NCBI GenBank assembly: GCA_930367215.1
Contig: OV884056.1
Span: 121,084,053-121,148,052, forward strand
Direction of reading: 5' to 3'
Source: Pollenia angustigena
Taxonomy: Eukaryota > Arthropoda > Insecta > Diptera > Polleniidae
DNA length: 64,000 bases
Below are positions 19,962-31,368 of the stretch, piece after piece. Every line of letters starts with the position of its first letter. Positions within the stretch are counted from its first letter, which is position 1. Below the pieces are notes generated by a model. That model was not told the origin of the DNA, did not search any database, and was given only the letters and a program-made list of their open reading frames with translations. Position numbers and translations under genes: made by a program.

Positions 19962-20896
19962 ATGATGCAAAAGGATCGCAAAATACCCTTGGTGTTTTCT
20001 CCCTCAGTCGGAAAAATCAAAGGTTTCCAAACGCGAATATATGTTAAGCAAGGTTCAACACCAAAATTTGTGAAAGCCAGAAGAGTACCATTTCCACTGA
20101 TGGAAGCAGTAGAGAAGCATATTGAAAAACAAGTTGAAGAGGATCTATTGGTAAAGGTAGAGACCGGCGAGTGGGCAACACCTATAATAGTTGTACCGAA
20201 GACGGATGGTGATGTTCGCATATGTGGCGATTATAAAGTAAGTTTACACCCCGTGCTGTAAGTCGACAAACATCCATTGCCTACTATTGATGAGTTGTTT
20301 AGCAATATGGCTGGAGGCGAAAATTGTTCTAAGTTCGACATGTCAAACGCTTATTTACAACTAGAGGTACACCCATAGGGTAGACATTTGCTAACCTTAA
20401 GCACACATAAAGGGTTATATCAACCTACACGGTGTGGCCAGCGCAGCAGCAAGTGGCAACGGCTAATGGAACAAATATTAGGTAATATTCCGGGTGTTTC
20501 AGTCTTTTTCGATGACGTCAAAATTACCGCACCAGATGATGAAAGCCACATGCATATAAAAGATGAAGTGTTGAAACAACTTAACAAATAGAACATGAGA
20601 GTCAATTTAGAGAAATCGGTATTTATGAAGGAGTGTATAACCTAATGTTGGTATGTAATAAATAAACTTGGCATTCAACGAATGCAAAGCAAAATCGAGG
20701 CTATACAAAAAATGAAGATACCTGCCAGTAAGGACGATGTTCGAGCATTCGTAAAATATCGATATCGTTTTTCCGTTAAATCGGTTGCTGCAGAATGAAG
20801 TACTATTTGTATTTGATCAACAGTGTGCAGATACGTTTAAAGCAATAAAGCTCCAAATACAGTCAGACGCAATCCTCCTTCATTATGATCCTAAAC
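19962..20896 (+). pseudogene. Gypsy reverse transcriptase (Pol, first part)
   Basis: RT of a Ty3/gypsy element. Family blocks in order: WATPIIVVPKTDGDVRICGD (about 20170-20230), HPLPTIDELF, SKFDMSNAYLQLEVHP with the first catalytic Asp, LSTHKGLYQPTR, and VSVFFDDVKI carrying the catalytic Asp pair (about 20510). In-frame stops lie at 20259-20261, 20376-20378 and 20589-20591. A small deletion after YQPTR removes the usual Phe-Gly-Val stretch, with frame restoration. The tail (IEAIQKMKIPASKDDVRAFV) leads to the RNase H region, which is cut at HYDPK by the Jockey-like insertion at 20897. Beyond repair by a single change; clearly inactive. Confidence 0.85.
20888..20896. repeat. Left target duplication ATCCTAAAC
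   Basis: ATCCTAAAC at 20888-20896 recurs at 22163-22171 around the Jockey-like element, showing target-primed insertion into gypsy pol. Confidence 0.88.
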
Positions 20897-22162
20897 TAAT
20901 ATATCAAAGCTGTTCGAGAAGCTCTTAGCATCAAAATTAACCCCAATTTTAAATGACAATGGGTGTATACCTAATCATCAATTCGGCTTCAGAAGAGAGC
21001 ATAGCACAATTGAACAAACCCATCGGATAGTAAACGCCATAAGAAAGGCCTTTGAAGAAAGAAAATATTGCTCCGCTCTTTTCATTGATGTTTCTCAAGC
21101 TTTTGACAAAGTCTGGCATGTGGGCTTGTTACATAAATTGAAGCTAAACCTACCGGTTAATACACACAAGCTGTTAGAAAGCTACCTGCTCGGTCGAAAA
21201 TTTATTATTAAAGAAGGTGATTTTTTAAGTTCTCCTCAGCCAATTGAAGCTGGAGGCCCTCAGGGAAGCATCCTGGGCCCTCTTTTTTACCTTATATATA
21301 CCTCGGACATGCCAACAAACAATTTCACCTTAACCTCAACTTTTGCGTTCACGAGAACAGTCGTGAAGCATCTCGATACCTGCAGGATCATATATTTCAA
21401 CTAGAACTGTGGTTAAAAAAATGGAGAATAAAGGTCAATGAGCAAAAATGCGTACATATAACATTCACCTTGCGTCGGGAAACAATCCCCCCCTATTAAA
21501 ATCAATAATCAACTAGTGCCTCAACAATCGCATGTCAAATATCTCGGTATTCATCTAGATCGGCATTTAACATGGAAATGCCATATAGAAGCAAAATTAA
21601 CCCAAATGAAACTAAAAGCAATTCAAATCAACTGGCTTATTGGAAGAAATTCTGTTCTTAGTCTCGATTGCAAACTACTACTTTACAACGCTATTTTAAA
21701 GCCAATATGGTGCTACGGTATTCAACAATGGGGCACTGCCTCGGCCTCAAATATCGAAAAAATACAAAGGCGCCGGAATAAACTTCTTCGAATAATTACA
21801 GCTGCCCCTTGGTATGTTAAAAACTCAAATATCCACAAGGATCTCAATGTGCTACTGGTAAGGACTATTATTACGAAGTATGCGGTAAAATATTTGAAAA
21901 GGCTAGAGTTGCTCCCAAAACCACTAGCTCGAAATATTTTAAATGATAGCGGCCACTCTCGCTTAAGAAGAAGAGACACTGCAGCACTTACCCATTAAGA
22001 TGAGCGATAAACACCTTCATATGTGAACAGAACGCGTGAAGAAAAAAATTTTTGTCTGGCACTGGCAGGACATAAAATACAGCATTAGGTTAAGATTTGA
22101 TTAATTATTGTTAGTTCATATTTAATATATGAAGATTCAATAAATAAATAATGAAAAAAATT
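20897..22162 (+). mobile_element. Jockey-like non-LTR retrotransposon, 5'-truncated (copy 3)
   Basis: Same family as 1-810 and 811-1467, with a 9-bp target duplication (ATCCTAAAC) and a short A-rich end near 22155. It includes the RT core, the C-terminal region and the 3' UTR. It is younger than the gypsy element it interrupts. Confidence 0.92.
20903..22010 (+). pseudogene. Reverse transcriptase fragment, Jockey-like (copy 3)
   Basis: RT from the finger/palm region onward: LSKLFEKLL, NHQFGFRREHSTIEQ, LFIDVSQAFDKVW (first catalytic Asp, about 21090), PQGSILGPLFYLIYTSDMPT, then TSTFA at about 21345. At that point a small deletion removes the FADD catalytic pair and shifts the frame. A second frame change near 21485-21495 (C-run) brings back the original frame, read as VKYLGIHLDRHLTW to the C-terminus at about 21998. 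The natural end QLDER is altered by one more small change, so a stop appears at 21996-21998. The catalytic centre is therefore absent. It is the best template in this window for judging breaks in copies 1 and 2. Confidence 0.88.
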
Positions 22163-23515
22163 ATCCTAAACGCGCAGTAGTTTTAGTCAAGACGGTTCGG
22201 AAAGACCAATACAATTTGCAGCGCAAACCCTAAATAAAAACCAGTTATTTTTGGTATACGTAAGTTTCATCAATACTTATACGGAAGAAAGTTTTATCTC
22301 ATTACACACAATAGAGCCATATCCCAAATATTTTTCCCTAACAAGGCATTATCAAGTCTATCATCTACACGTATGCAGCCCTACGCCCTATTTCTGGAAC
22401 AGTTCGACTTTGAAATTAAATGTCCTGTCACGGTGACCGAATGGGAAAACGTACAATTTTATTGAGGAGGTTTACGCTATAGAAGAGGAAACCATCAACA
22501 ACTTACCAGTAACAGCAGATGCGCTAAAAATAGAAACTAAATCCGATGTCGAAATTAAGCTGCTTATAGAATGTATAAATTATGGTCGGCAATGCGATAG
22601 TAAGCATCGTTTTGGTATTGCACAAAACGAGTTCAACTAACATGATGGTTGTTTATTAGGAGGAATATATTCCCGGAACGTTGCGCGAAAGAGTGTTGGG
22701 CGAACTGCATACTGCACATTTTTGTTTTTCAAGGATGAAAAGTCTTGCGAGAGCGTACGTGTGCTGGAATACTCTGGACAAAGACATTGCATACCAATCA
22801 ACGCGGCCAGATCCAAATAAAATTATGCCGGTACGCGGATGGGGAATGCTAAGGAAACCTTTTGAAAGTGTTCATAAGGACTACGCCGGACCTATTATGG
22901 GCAAGTATTTATTTGTTTTGGTCGACGCCTATACTAAGTGGCCAGAGGTTCATATCGGCTCAAATATGACAACGGATATAACGATACAGAAGTGCAGGGA
23001 AATATTTTCAACGTTTGGTATCCCTCAAGTATTTGTCAGTCGACAATTTAATTCAACAGAGTTTAAAAATTTTCGAAAAGCAAATGGGATATTGCATAAG
23101 CATACCATACCATCCTGTCACAGCAGCAGCAAGATGTACACCAAACTCATTAAATGCAGAATTGTCTAAAATTTTATTAGCATACCGATGTTCAATTCAC
23201 CCAGCAACGGGCAAGTCGCCCGCAATGGCAATGTTTAGCCGTCAAATAAATTTTTCATCAATAACGAAAGAATTTTCCGTGGGTGAAAAGGTTGCGGTAC
23301 GTGACTTCTTTAATAATACTAAACGGTGTTTTGGGGTAATAAGTGAAAGATTAGGCGAACTACACTATGGTATTAAACTCGACTCGAAGTTGGGGAAAGG
23401 ATTTCAGAACCTGAAGAACAAATAAACGATAATCCAGAAACCCCGGTAAGAGTTCAAAAGGAACCTATGGATTTACTTGAAGCGAATAATAATATTCCTG
23501 TTGAATCTTGAAATT
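22163..23515 (+). pseudogene. Gypsy RNase H and integrase (Pol, second part)
   Basis: Continuation of the gypsy polyprotein after the Jockey-like insertion. RNase H traces: RPIQFAAQTLNKNQ (about 22200), then frame-shifted sequence resembling the YGRKF, TDHRA and LEQFDFEIK blocks to about 22430. Integrase, from about 22681: ERVLGELHTAHF, a damaged zinc-binding region whose second Cys pair is deleted, then FESVHKDYAGPIMGKYLFVL with the first catalytic Asp. Next come KWPEVHIGSNMTTDITIQKC and FGIPQVFVS. The second catalytic Asp (normally just after VFVS) is deleted. A C-terminal part follows in another frame (HPATGKSPAMAMF, EFSVGEKVAVRDFF, to about 23515). The gene has multiple frameshifts and is inactive. 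Confidence 0.8.
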
Positions 23516-24120
23516 ATTGAGTGACCTTAATATTAATTTTAATTTTTTTTTAGAGCCACCTTAATATTAAGTAGTTCATATAACTCTTGTGTGAACAAAA
23601 CTGTCAAATGAATATTAAGTTGCATTAATTGCAAACTTGTCACATAAATATTTAGTTGCATTAGTTACATGCTTTTTAACCATTGGTTGAAAAGCCATAA
23701 ATTTTATACAAATTTTTAAGCAAAATAATGATAACTCATAAGTTTTAGCGTTCTCGATTCCCATTGGCTAAAAGGCCATACATTTTAAGTTAATATAATT
23801 TAGTTTAGTAAGTATAATTTTAGTATAAATAATGGAATAAAACTTATTAAATTAGTCAGTAGTAAAAACCCGCTTTTTATTTATTGATCATTACGTTCAA
23901 GTTACAAGTGCATCAAAGTAAAAATTACACAAAAATAAAATTAGTACAGTTTATAAATTTATGTGTTTGAACTGAGCCATACTAATAAAAACATAAACAC
24001 TGTTTTAAGCTTTCCCCACCAGTGGTAAGGGGCTTTTAACAATCTAGAATCAACACGCAACCTCAATGAGCGGGACAGCAGTCCAATGCTACAACGTTTC
24101 CACACCTCCACTGGTGTGTG
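23516..24120 (+). other. Gypsy 3' noncoding/possible LTR, then leader-like DNA
   Basis: Two loosely repeated phrases (ACCTTAATATTAA; CATTGGYTRAAA) and an AATAAAAC at about 23836 followed by a T-rich run resemble an LTR with a polyadenylation signal. No second copy exists in the window to prove LTR borders. From about 24000 there is a hairpin with TTCCCCACCAGTGGTAAGGG, then sequence leading into the 62-bp array. No gene. Confidence 0.4.
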
Positions 24121-24368
24121 GTGATCAAATTCATCAGTCCAGCAATTCTGTTGGAGCATATACAACAGGCACCATAACATTGATGACCAAATTCATCAGT
24201 CCAGCAATTCTGTTGGAGCATATACAACAGGCACCATAACATTTGTGACCGAATTCATCAGTCCAGCAATTCTGTTGGAGCATATACAACAGGCACCACA
24301 ACATTGGTGACCAAATTCCTTAATTCCAAAAATGTCACTAGAAATTTACAACAGACACCATAACACTG
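24121..24368. repeat. 62-bp tandem repeat, four units
   Basis: Units carry TGACCAAATTCATCAGTCCA-like starts at 24122, 24184, 24246 and 24308 (exact 62 spacing). The next unit is found at 25318, displaced by the insert 24369-25314. The array lies directly upstream of the BEL/Pao gag, so it may be the repeated leader (5' UTR) of that element. Confidence 0.88.
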
Positions 24369-25314
24369 CACGCAGAGAAAAAATATGGTTGGGCATGGTT
24401 ACGGCAACAACACTATGTTTATTTTAACAATATATTGTTGTCGTACACAAATAATTGTTATTTTTATTTAATATCAACAATATTATAATTACTGTAAACA
24501 TATCAATGTTTATCGCAATTATAAATTTGAGTATTGTTGACCGAAAAATAATTATTTTTCTAACAACTAAATTATGATAACTTTCAAAACATATTATATT
24601 ACCATAATCACCATATCATGATATTTAATAGCCATAGCATGATAGCTTTCTATACATTTAACATATTATGTTTAAGATGCAATCAAACTATTTTTACTCT
24701 AATAATATTATGTAAGCGCCATCAGTTGCGTCGTTGGTTTTATGTGTGAGCGATTAAACAATTTAAAGATGAATTCCCATAAAAAATAATAAGTTTAAAG
24801 AAATAAAAAAAATGTAAATATTAAAATGTTACGATATTTTGCATTTGCTCTTTTGCAAGCCTAGTATTGAACTCCGCTATTATTTTTACATTAAGAAAAA
24901 TTGTAAAAAGCCACAAAATAAAAAATCGATGCAAACAAATTTTAATTTATTTTGTATTGTTATGACAGTTATGAAAGGTGCTGTATCATAAAAATTATTG
25001 CTTCTTAATTTATTATGAACCTGATGATAATAGGATTACTTTTTACCTAATTATGATTAACATGACAATAATATGATTAGGTCTTAGCTTATTATGATTA
25101 ACATGACAATAATATGATTACTTCTTAACTAAGTATGATTAAAAGAATATTAATATGTTTAAGGGAAAAATATTATTATGTAATATTACGAATATATGTA
25201 TTTAGCCATAATATGATTCAATAATAATCTTAATATGGTGACTACAATCATGAATCTAATCATAATATGTTGCTCTTAGAATATGTTTACCACAACCATG
25301 TTTTTCTTTGCGTG
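24369..25314. mobile_element. 946-bp AT-rich TIR element inserted in the 62-bp array
   Basis: The left end is CACGCAGAGAAAAA and the right end is TTTTTCTTTGCGTG, imperfect inverted termini. A TG dinucleotide flanks both sides, and removing the insert restores the 62-bp phase. The interior is extremely AT-rich, with repeats of TATGATTAACATGACAATAA at about 25048 and 25088. No ORF. The CAC...AGAAAAA termini resemble those of the 29538, 31369 and 34070 elements, but the target duplications differ. Confidence 0.72.
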
Positions 25315-25391
25315 TGGTGACCAAATCATCAGTTCCTGGATTTTAATCAACAAATCGGCATAACAACAGACAAAAGCTACCATATACAACG

Positions 25392-26990
25392 GAAACGGCC
25401 TACAAACAACGGGCGAAACAATTCAATCGATAGTCCGAAACTTCAAAAAGGATTCTCCGGACAGAAAATCAACCGCAGAATACTTTGAGGAGCGTATACG
25501 ACGACTATCGGAAGCTTGGGGCCAGTTTGAGGCCAAGGATACTGAATTACGTATGCTTGATGAAGTTAAAACGCTGAAAACAGAGCATGGATATTTTACG
25601 CATGACTATTACTCGAAAATCAGTGAGTTAACAAACTCATATACAAGCTTATTTTCAACAGAGGCTAATCGTTTAAAAGCGGTATCCCATCAAAAACTAC
25701 CAGCAGGTAAAAACACTGGTGCCTCATCATTGCTTCAGCAGGAGTCCATTAAAAACCAAGGCTTGATCAGGAAGACACAAGCTAGGATAATAGTTCTAAG
25801 CAGATTTTTAGAGGTAGAAACCACTACCGATGAAATTCAACCACTTCTATTCTACGACGTTAAACTAGCAACTATAAACAAGCTTTGGGACTTATACGAC
25901 AGTATATGCAAAAGTTTTGACGATCCATTACGTTCTGACATCATCAATTTTTATGAGTTAAACGACAAGGTTCAAGGGCGTTTGGTAAGCCTGTCCATAA
26001 TGGACAACAAGGTACAAAACGACTGTACAATTTAGCCAACTCATTAAAATCAGCAAACTCCTTCAAATCAGTCAACTTCGTCGTTACATTTGCCAAAAGT
26101 TACCATACCGAAATTTAATGGCGACAGTTCTATGATTTGTTCTCTGAAATGGTGGATAAGCAGCTGATTCCTGCAATTCAGAAAATGTTTAATTTGAAAA
26201 TCAATGTGTCAGGAGAAGCGGAACATTTAATAAGTCAATTTTCTCTATCCGAGACGAATTATAAGACTGCCTGGGGAACCTTACAGGATCGCTACAACAA
26301 CAAGAGATTTTTAGTATTGAACCTCGTTGATAAAATACTCAACCAACAGTACGTGACGTCCTCTGCTCAATCAGTCAAATTTATGCATGACACCACCAAA
26401 GACTGCTTACTTGCGTTGAACAATTTAGAAATTGAAACATCTACTTGGGATGCAATACTTATACAAGTATTGATTTAAAACATGATAAAAACACGCACAT
26501 CAGGTACATGCAATCACTAACTAACCCAAGGGATGTGCCAACGAAAACTGAATTTTTATCATTACTGGAACTTCAATTTCAATCTATGGAGGCAATCGTT
26601 CCAAAGGAAAAATGGACACAAAAGGCGGTCTCAACAATAATAACATCCAATGGACACAACATTAGCATATGCAAATTATGCAATAACAGTAGCCATAAAC
26701 TCTAACATTGCAACAAATTCCGCGAATTATCAGAAGGAGAACGACTACGCTGGGTACAATGACAAAATCTATGCGTCAACTGCTTCGGAAGTGATCACGC
26801 GTCGAAGAACTGCAAATCAAGTAATTGCAGAAAATGTGAAAAAAGGCACAACACAATGCTTCACTTGGTTAGGAAAAACAACAACCAAGAAGATAAAAAG
26901 CAGATCCGCATACGGCAAAAAAGGCGCCAGTCTCAAATGTCGTAGCAATTACATCAGCAACGACCAACGTCTGTAAGGCCAGATTGTAAT
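25392..26990 (+). pseudogene. BEL/Pao Gag
   Basis: Structural polyprotein of a BEL/Pao element. The frame is readable from about 25392 with no clear start ATG; the first Met in frame is internal at 25553. N-terminal helical region: ERIRRLSEAWGQFEAKDTEL, then HGYFTHDYYSKI. A stop at 26033-26035 follows, then the conserved LPKVTIPKFNGD block (about 26090), a frameshift, and SGEAEHLISQFSLSETNYKTAW through DTTKDCLLALNNL (26200-26430), with another frameshift near 26470. The C-terminal zinc knuckles CKLCNNSSHKL, CVNCFGSDHASKNC and CRKCEKRHNTMLH are at about 26665-26870. They stay in one frame but are broken by TAA and TGA codons. All hallmarks of a Pao-type Gag are present; it is inactive. Confidence 0.82.
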
Positions 26991-27236
26991 ATCATAGTTT
27001 CGGCTGTTCAAAGTACCTTTTTCTTACTGTTTTTTAAAATTGGTTCTACCACTTTTCTCTTCACACTTTCCATATTAATTTCAGGTTTTGGTTGCAATTT
27101 GATCAAAAATTCAGGTTTTAATCAAAACTCAATCAATTAAAATTAAAAATTTTCTCTAATCACCAATTTTACACCAAATTCATAGAATCAAGCAACCCAT
27201 TTGTTGATTTTGCACCTATTACCAAAATGATTATAT
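26991..27236. other. AT-rich noncoding stretch
   Basis: No gene or repeat family recognised. It contains several TCAATCAATTAAAATTAA-like words. Confidence 0.4.
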
Positions 27237-27383
27237 TGATTACTAAAAATAGAAACTGGGAATTATTTCCTTCCGAAGGTTACTTTTATATTATATTCAA
27301 CATTTTTCATTTTTCGAATTTATTCTATGAGCTCATAGAATAAATTCGAAAAATGAAAAATGTTGAATATGATTACTAAAAAT
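27237..27383. repeat. Foldback-family end with a perfect 78-bp palindrome and 14-bp flanking repeats
   Basis: TGATTACTAAAAAT occurs at 27237-27250 and again at 27370-27383. Between them AGAAACTGGGAATTATTTCC starts the same terminal sequence found (inverted) at 9749 and 10131. Then 27293-27331 and 27332-27370 form a perfect 39-bp inverted repeat with no spacer. This is a minimal member of the 9245-10131 family. Confidence 0.82.
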
Positions 27384-28225
27384 TTTATATTTTAAAAATG
27401 TTTTTTCAATAAATGATATTTTTAATTTTAATTAAAAAAATGATCAAAAACTTCGCCGTTTCAAACAATGTGTTGATTGAGTTTGACGATTTTCAACAAC
27501 AATTACACAAGTTAAAATTATTTTATTTTAAATGAAATAATTTTTTATTAAGATTTTTGTATGACGTGCCAAATTCCCAATTTTCCATATTTGATAAATA
27601 CACCGAAATTTATTGTTGAGGGAAATCTAGCCTCTATGCGCATTTCACTGGTTGCTTAGGCCAGATCATCAGGAAACCTTTTCCAAAGATTTTAGATTTT
27701 AGCGAATAAGAATTTTAAACACTCAAAGTCTAACTTGTAACAATATCAATTTTTTGTTAGTTGATTATTATTTAAATTCAAAATTAATTTCAAAACAACT
27801 AAAATGTTAATTAAATCAAAATTATATTTTTAATCTTCGTTCAACAAAAAAAAAAAAAAATAATTGATTCAATTATTACATTAATTAAGTTTAAATAATT
27901 TTTTTAACTGATAAAAAATTACTAATAAATTTTTCTGTGTAGGAGTTATTTAAAACAAATATACATGTGTAATAATATATGTATCCCCTCAATTATTATA
28001 CCATGGGAGATTTTGTTTAGTATATTCAACTTTGTTGCGAAATAATTGAATGTTGCCGGGGCTAACATACTGCTACTGGTGATGGCATAATAAGCATCGA
28101 TAAATTTGCCCGTCACTATTAACTAGGTAATTGGTGATCTACCAATGCCACAATCGTGTTGTAGATGATCTATAATGTTGCTAGGAAATTGTATAACTAA
28201 GCTGGGAAAACAATACAGAGAGACT
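27384..28225. other. Noncoding, AT-rich
   Basis: I see no gene. AATTTTTCTGTGTAGG at about 27929-27944 resembles a right terminus of the CACAGAAAAAATT family, but no matching left end was found. Confidence 0.4.
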
Positions 28226-28746
28226 TATACTACATTTACATTAGCCCGAAATCTTGTAGATTTGATTTAAAATCTTCTTCGAAATCTAGTGCGTTTACAT
28301 TATACTTTTTTGACATAAGCGAGATTTTGTTTTTATAACAAAACAACTGACTAAAAGTTTTTTCATTACACATACAAACACAAAAAGAAATATACATCTA
28401 AAAATTTGCATTACCTTTTATTAATAATCAACCATATTTATTTTATCAATATTACTCGTTTTTTTATATTTTTACAGTTTTTATTAAACTTTTAATTTGT
28501 TTTTTAACAATTTTTGTTTTGTCTTTTTTTTAAATGTCATTTTTTCTTATGCAGGGAAGTATTTTTTAGTGCTTTATTGAAAAAACCATAGTTGCATCAT
28601 TAAGTGCTACTAGATTTTGAGTAGATTTCGTCAAAATCTAGTCACGAAGTAGATTTTGTTTTGTATGGGAAATCTAGTCAAAAACAACTAGATTGGGCTC
28701 GAAATCTCATAAGTACTAGATTTGGCGTAGGTGTAAATGTAGTATA
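28226..28746. mobile_element. 521-bp TIR element (MITE-like)
   Basis: Perfect 15-bp inverted termini TATACTACATTTACA (28226-28240) and TGTAAATGTAGTATA (28732-28746). Subterminal AAATCTAGT / ACTAGATTT words are repeated in both orientations, near 28285, 28610-28650 and 28690-28720. TA on both sides could be the target duplication. Noncoding. Confidence 0.7.
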
Positions 28747-28749
28747 AAG

Positions 28750-29049
28750 AAGATCCCTGGACTTCATTTGAATGTTTGTGCGATACTTGGAATTCTTTTG
28801 GATTTCACCGACACCGTTAAGGCAAAGGGAAGCCCCTGATGGTGAAATAGATAATTTTTGGCAAAGACGTTTCGATACAATATTCACTTGTGATCCTGAA
28901 TCCAATACCGCCCTTAATTCGTTTGATGCACCATTTGGGGCTAGCAGGATATAACCCTGGCGGTCCGCAGCGACGTGTAATGCACAAAATCGATTATTGC
29001 CGTAAATCAGCAAGTTTCTACTACCTTGGCAAAAGGTGCTCTGATTCAA
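28750..29049 (-). pseudogene. BEL/Pao protease fragment, inverted copy
   Basis: The minus strand repeats the protease region of 35525-35788: CALHVAADRQGYILLAPNGA, then LDSGSQVNIVSKRLCQKLS, the retroviral-type aspartic protease motif (here DSG). It stops at the edge of the palindrome near 28750, where unrelated MITE sequence begins. A copy made by inversion or duplication, not an independent gene. Confidence 0.85.
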
Positions 29050-29113
29050 GATAACTCATAAATATTGTTGTAGACTCCTTTAACAAATGGAAAAGATTGG
29101 AATGAAAGGTTAA

Positions 29114-29326
29114 ATGAACCCCGTTCAAATCGAGGTACAGGCGGAAACTAACAAAATACAAATCAACATAACCCGAATGTCTCTCCTAGCTGTCATCAGG
29201 CAGAGACGCGCCTCATTACCCCCCCCCCCCCCCCTACCAATGATCTTAGTGGCGCCAGCAGTGACTAAGATCCCAAAACGTAAACTTGTTACTCCATACA
29301 GTAAGAAAACTTTTTATTTAACTTAG
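29114..29326 (+). other. Short ORF of unknown origin (left arm)
   Basis: A 70-codon frame starting MNPVQIEVQAETNK and ending SKKTFYLT. It contains a Pro run created by a poly-C tract. The same frame is present on the minus strand at 35177-35380 without the long Pro run. I do not recognise it. Its presence in both arms only reflects the duplication, so it is weak evidence for a real protein. Confidence 0.3.
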
Positions 29327-29537
29327 TTCTTCATATTAGAATTCACTTTATTCGATTAGAATTATATTTTTGAACATAAGGTTCTTTCAACCGTAATTAT
29401 TCAATAAACAATAAAAAAAATGTAAAACATAACCAATACAAATTAGCATTATCATAAAACTGAATCTTAACTGTAATTATAATTGTTATCTTACAACGCG
29501 TATAAATCTAACGTAGTTAACCAAATTTCATTGACTA

Positions 29538-31281
29538 CACAGACAAAATTATTGCCGAATTATTTTCAAACAAACGCTTGTTTGAAAATTTTTTTAATTT
29601 CTATTAATTTTTTTACTGATTCAAACAATATTTTTGTTTGATTTTTATTTAATCAACAAAAATGTGGACAATTCCTCAAAAATATAATAAACGCGTTATT
29701 GGTGTCAAGTTTTCATAATTTTGTATGAAATATTTAACGCTCTTTAATGTTGCCGTCTTTTTGCATTTTTTTATTTGATCGTAAGCAACACTTCTTTATG
29801 TGAAATATAAGAACAACAACAAGAAACACACACAGTCTATTTTTGGACGCTTTAAAAAAGTGCAACTACCCAGTGAAAACTTCGCCTACTTTTTCAAAAT
29901 GAATAGCTTCTTTAACTCATTATTTTGTAGCTTTGTTCTATAACTACATCTACAACAACTTCTGTAACTACTTTTTTCTGGATGTATGCAGGTAAAATAA
30001 ATAATGACTTACTTTTGAATGCGTTCATTTTGGGACATGCCTTGTAAAATTCATTGGTTCTTTCAGTAGAATTGTAAGTAGTGCTCTTATGTTTTTCTGA
30101 TTACTCAACACATTATTTTGTAGGCGAAGTTGTTACTGGGTATAAGAAAAACAAATGCAGAAACAACATTACAAGAAACAAAATCCCGTATTAAATTTTT
30201 TAAAACTGTTTGGGTCAATACATCAAATACAAAAATAGAATGATGACGAAAAACATATCGAGTCGGTCTGCTGCCGTTTTTGGTTACATTTCTTCTTTAG
30301 CAAAGGAAAGAATACAGCAACAGAGAGTGATAAAGAAAAATATTGTGTTGTGTGTATAAATAAGACTTCGTTCAAAAATTATTCCAACAAAAAAAATGTG
30401 TCTCAAAGCCAGCCGGCGGCTCTGCTCTGCCGTCATCTTCTCATACAATGCTTGCTTGTGTGCACGTCATTGCTTGTGCAAAAACTTTTTTTTTTATTTT
30501 TAAATTCAGTAAACTTTTTGTTTGATTCTGTTAAATTATTTGTTTGAAAAAAATCAGTGTTTTTTTCAATAAATAAAATGCAAATAAATTGTTTGAATTT
30601 CAGACAAAAAATTGTTTGATTCTACAAATTTTTTGTTTGAATTGGAAAAATAATTTTTTCTGTGTGAAGAAGAAATGTAACCAAAAGCGGCGGCAGACCC
30701 ACTCGATATGTTTTCCGCCATCATTCTATTTTTGTATTTGATGTATTTAAACAAACTATTTGAACAAATTGAATACGGGATTTTGTTTTTTTTTTTTTAC
30801 CAACTTTGAAACCAACCAAAAATTTATTTTGTTTCTTATAATGTGTTTTTTCTGTTGTTTAAAAAAAAATGAAACGTTTTTTTACCTGCTATTGTTTTTG
30901 TTGTTTTTTTTTACTACAAACCTCGTCACGCTATTTTATCATTTTTCTTATTGTTGTACTTTTTTAAAGCGTCCAAAAGTAGACTGCATGTGTTTTTTTG
31001 TTGTAGTTCTTATATTTCACATAAAGAAGTGTTGCTTACAATCAATAAAAAAATGCAAAAAGACGACAACATTAAAGAGCATTAAATATTTCATACAAAA
31101 TTATGAAAACTTCAAACCAATAGCGCGCTTATTAAATTTTTGAAGAGTTGTCCACATTTTTGTTGGTTAAATAAAAATCAAACAAAAATATTGATTGAAT
31201 CAATAAAAAAATTTGTAGAAATCAAAAAAAATTTCAAACAAGCGTTTGTTTGAAAATAATTCGGCAATAATTTTTTCTGTG
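29538..31281. mobile_element. Foldback made of a CACAG-terminus unit and an inverted partial unit
   Basis: 29538-30664 is a full unit: it starts CACAGACAAAATTATTGCCG and ends GAAAAATAATTTTTTCTGTG. 30665-31281 is an inverted partial unit ending TTCGGCAATAATTTTTTCTGTG-like at 31281. TA flanks both outer ends (29536-29537 and 31282-31283), consistent with a TA target. The units have no transposase ORF. Interior words such as ACATATCGAGTCGGTCTG are shared with the copies at 31369 and 34070. Confidence 0.78.
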
Positions 31282-31368
31282 TACAAAAAGCAAGTACGAC
31301 AATTATTGTCTCTCTACGTATAAATATATATGTACATATGTAGCTACACCTAGAGTGGATAAGCTTTA

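Larger units (their letters stand above)
19513..23930 (+). mobile_element. Gypsy-type LTR retrotransposon, heavily degraded
   Basis: A Ty3/gypsy-order element in one orientation: Gag zinc knuckles, protease trace, RT, RNase H, integrase and a noncoding 3' part. It is interrupted at 20897-22162 by a Jockey-like insertion. No 5' LTR is recognisable, and the left border near 19440-19513 is uncertain. Bases 19247-19512 contain nothing else that I recognise. Confidence 0.85.
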
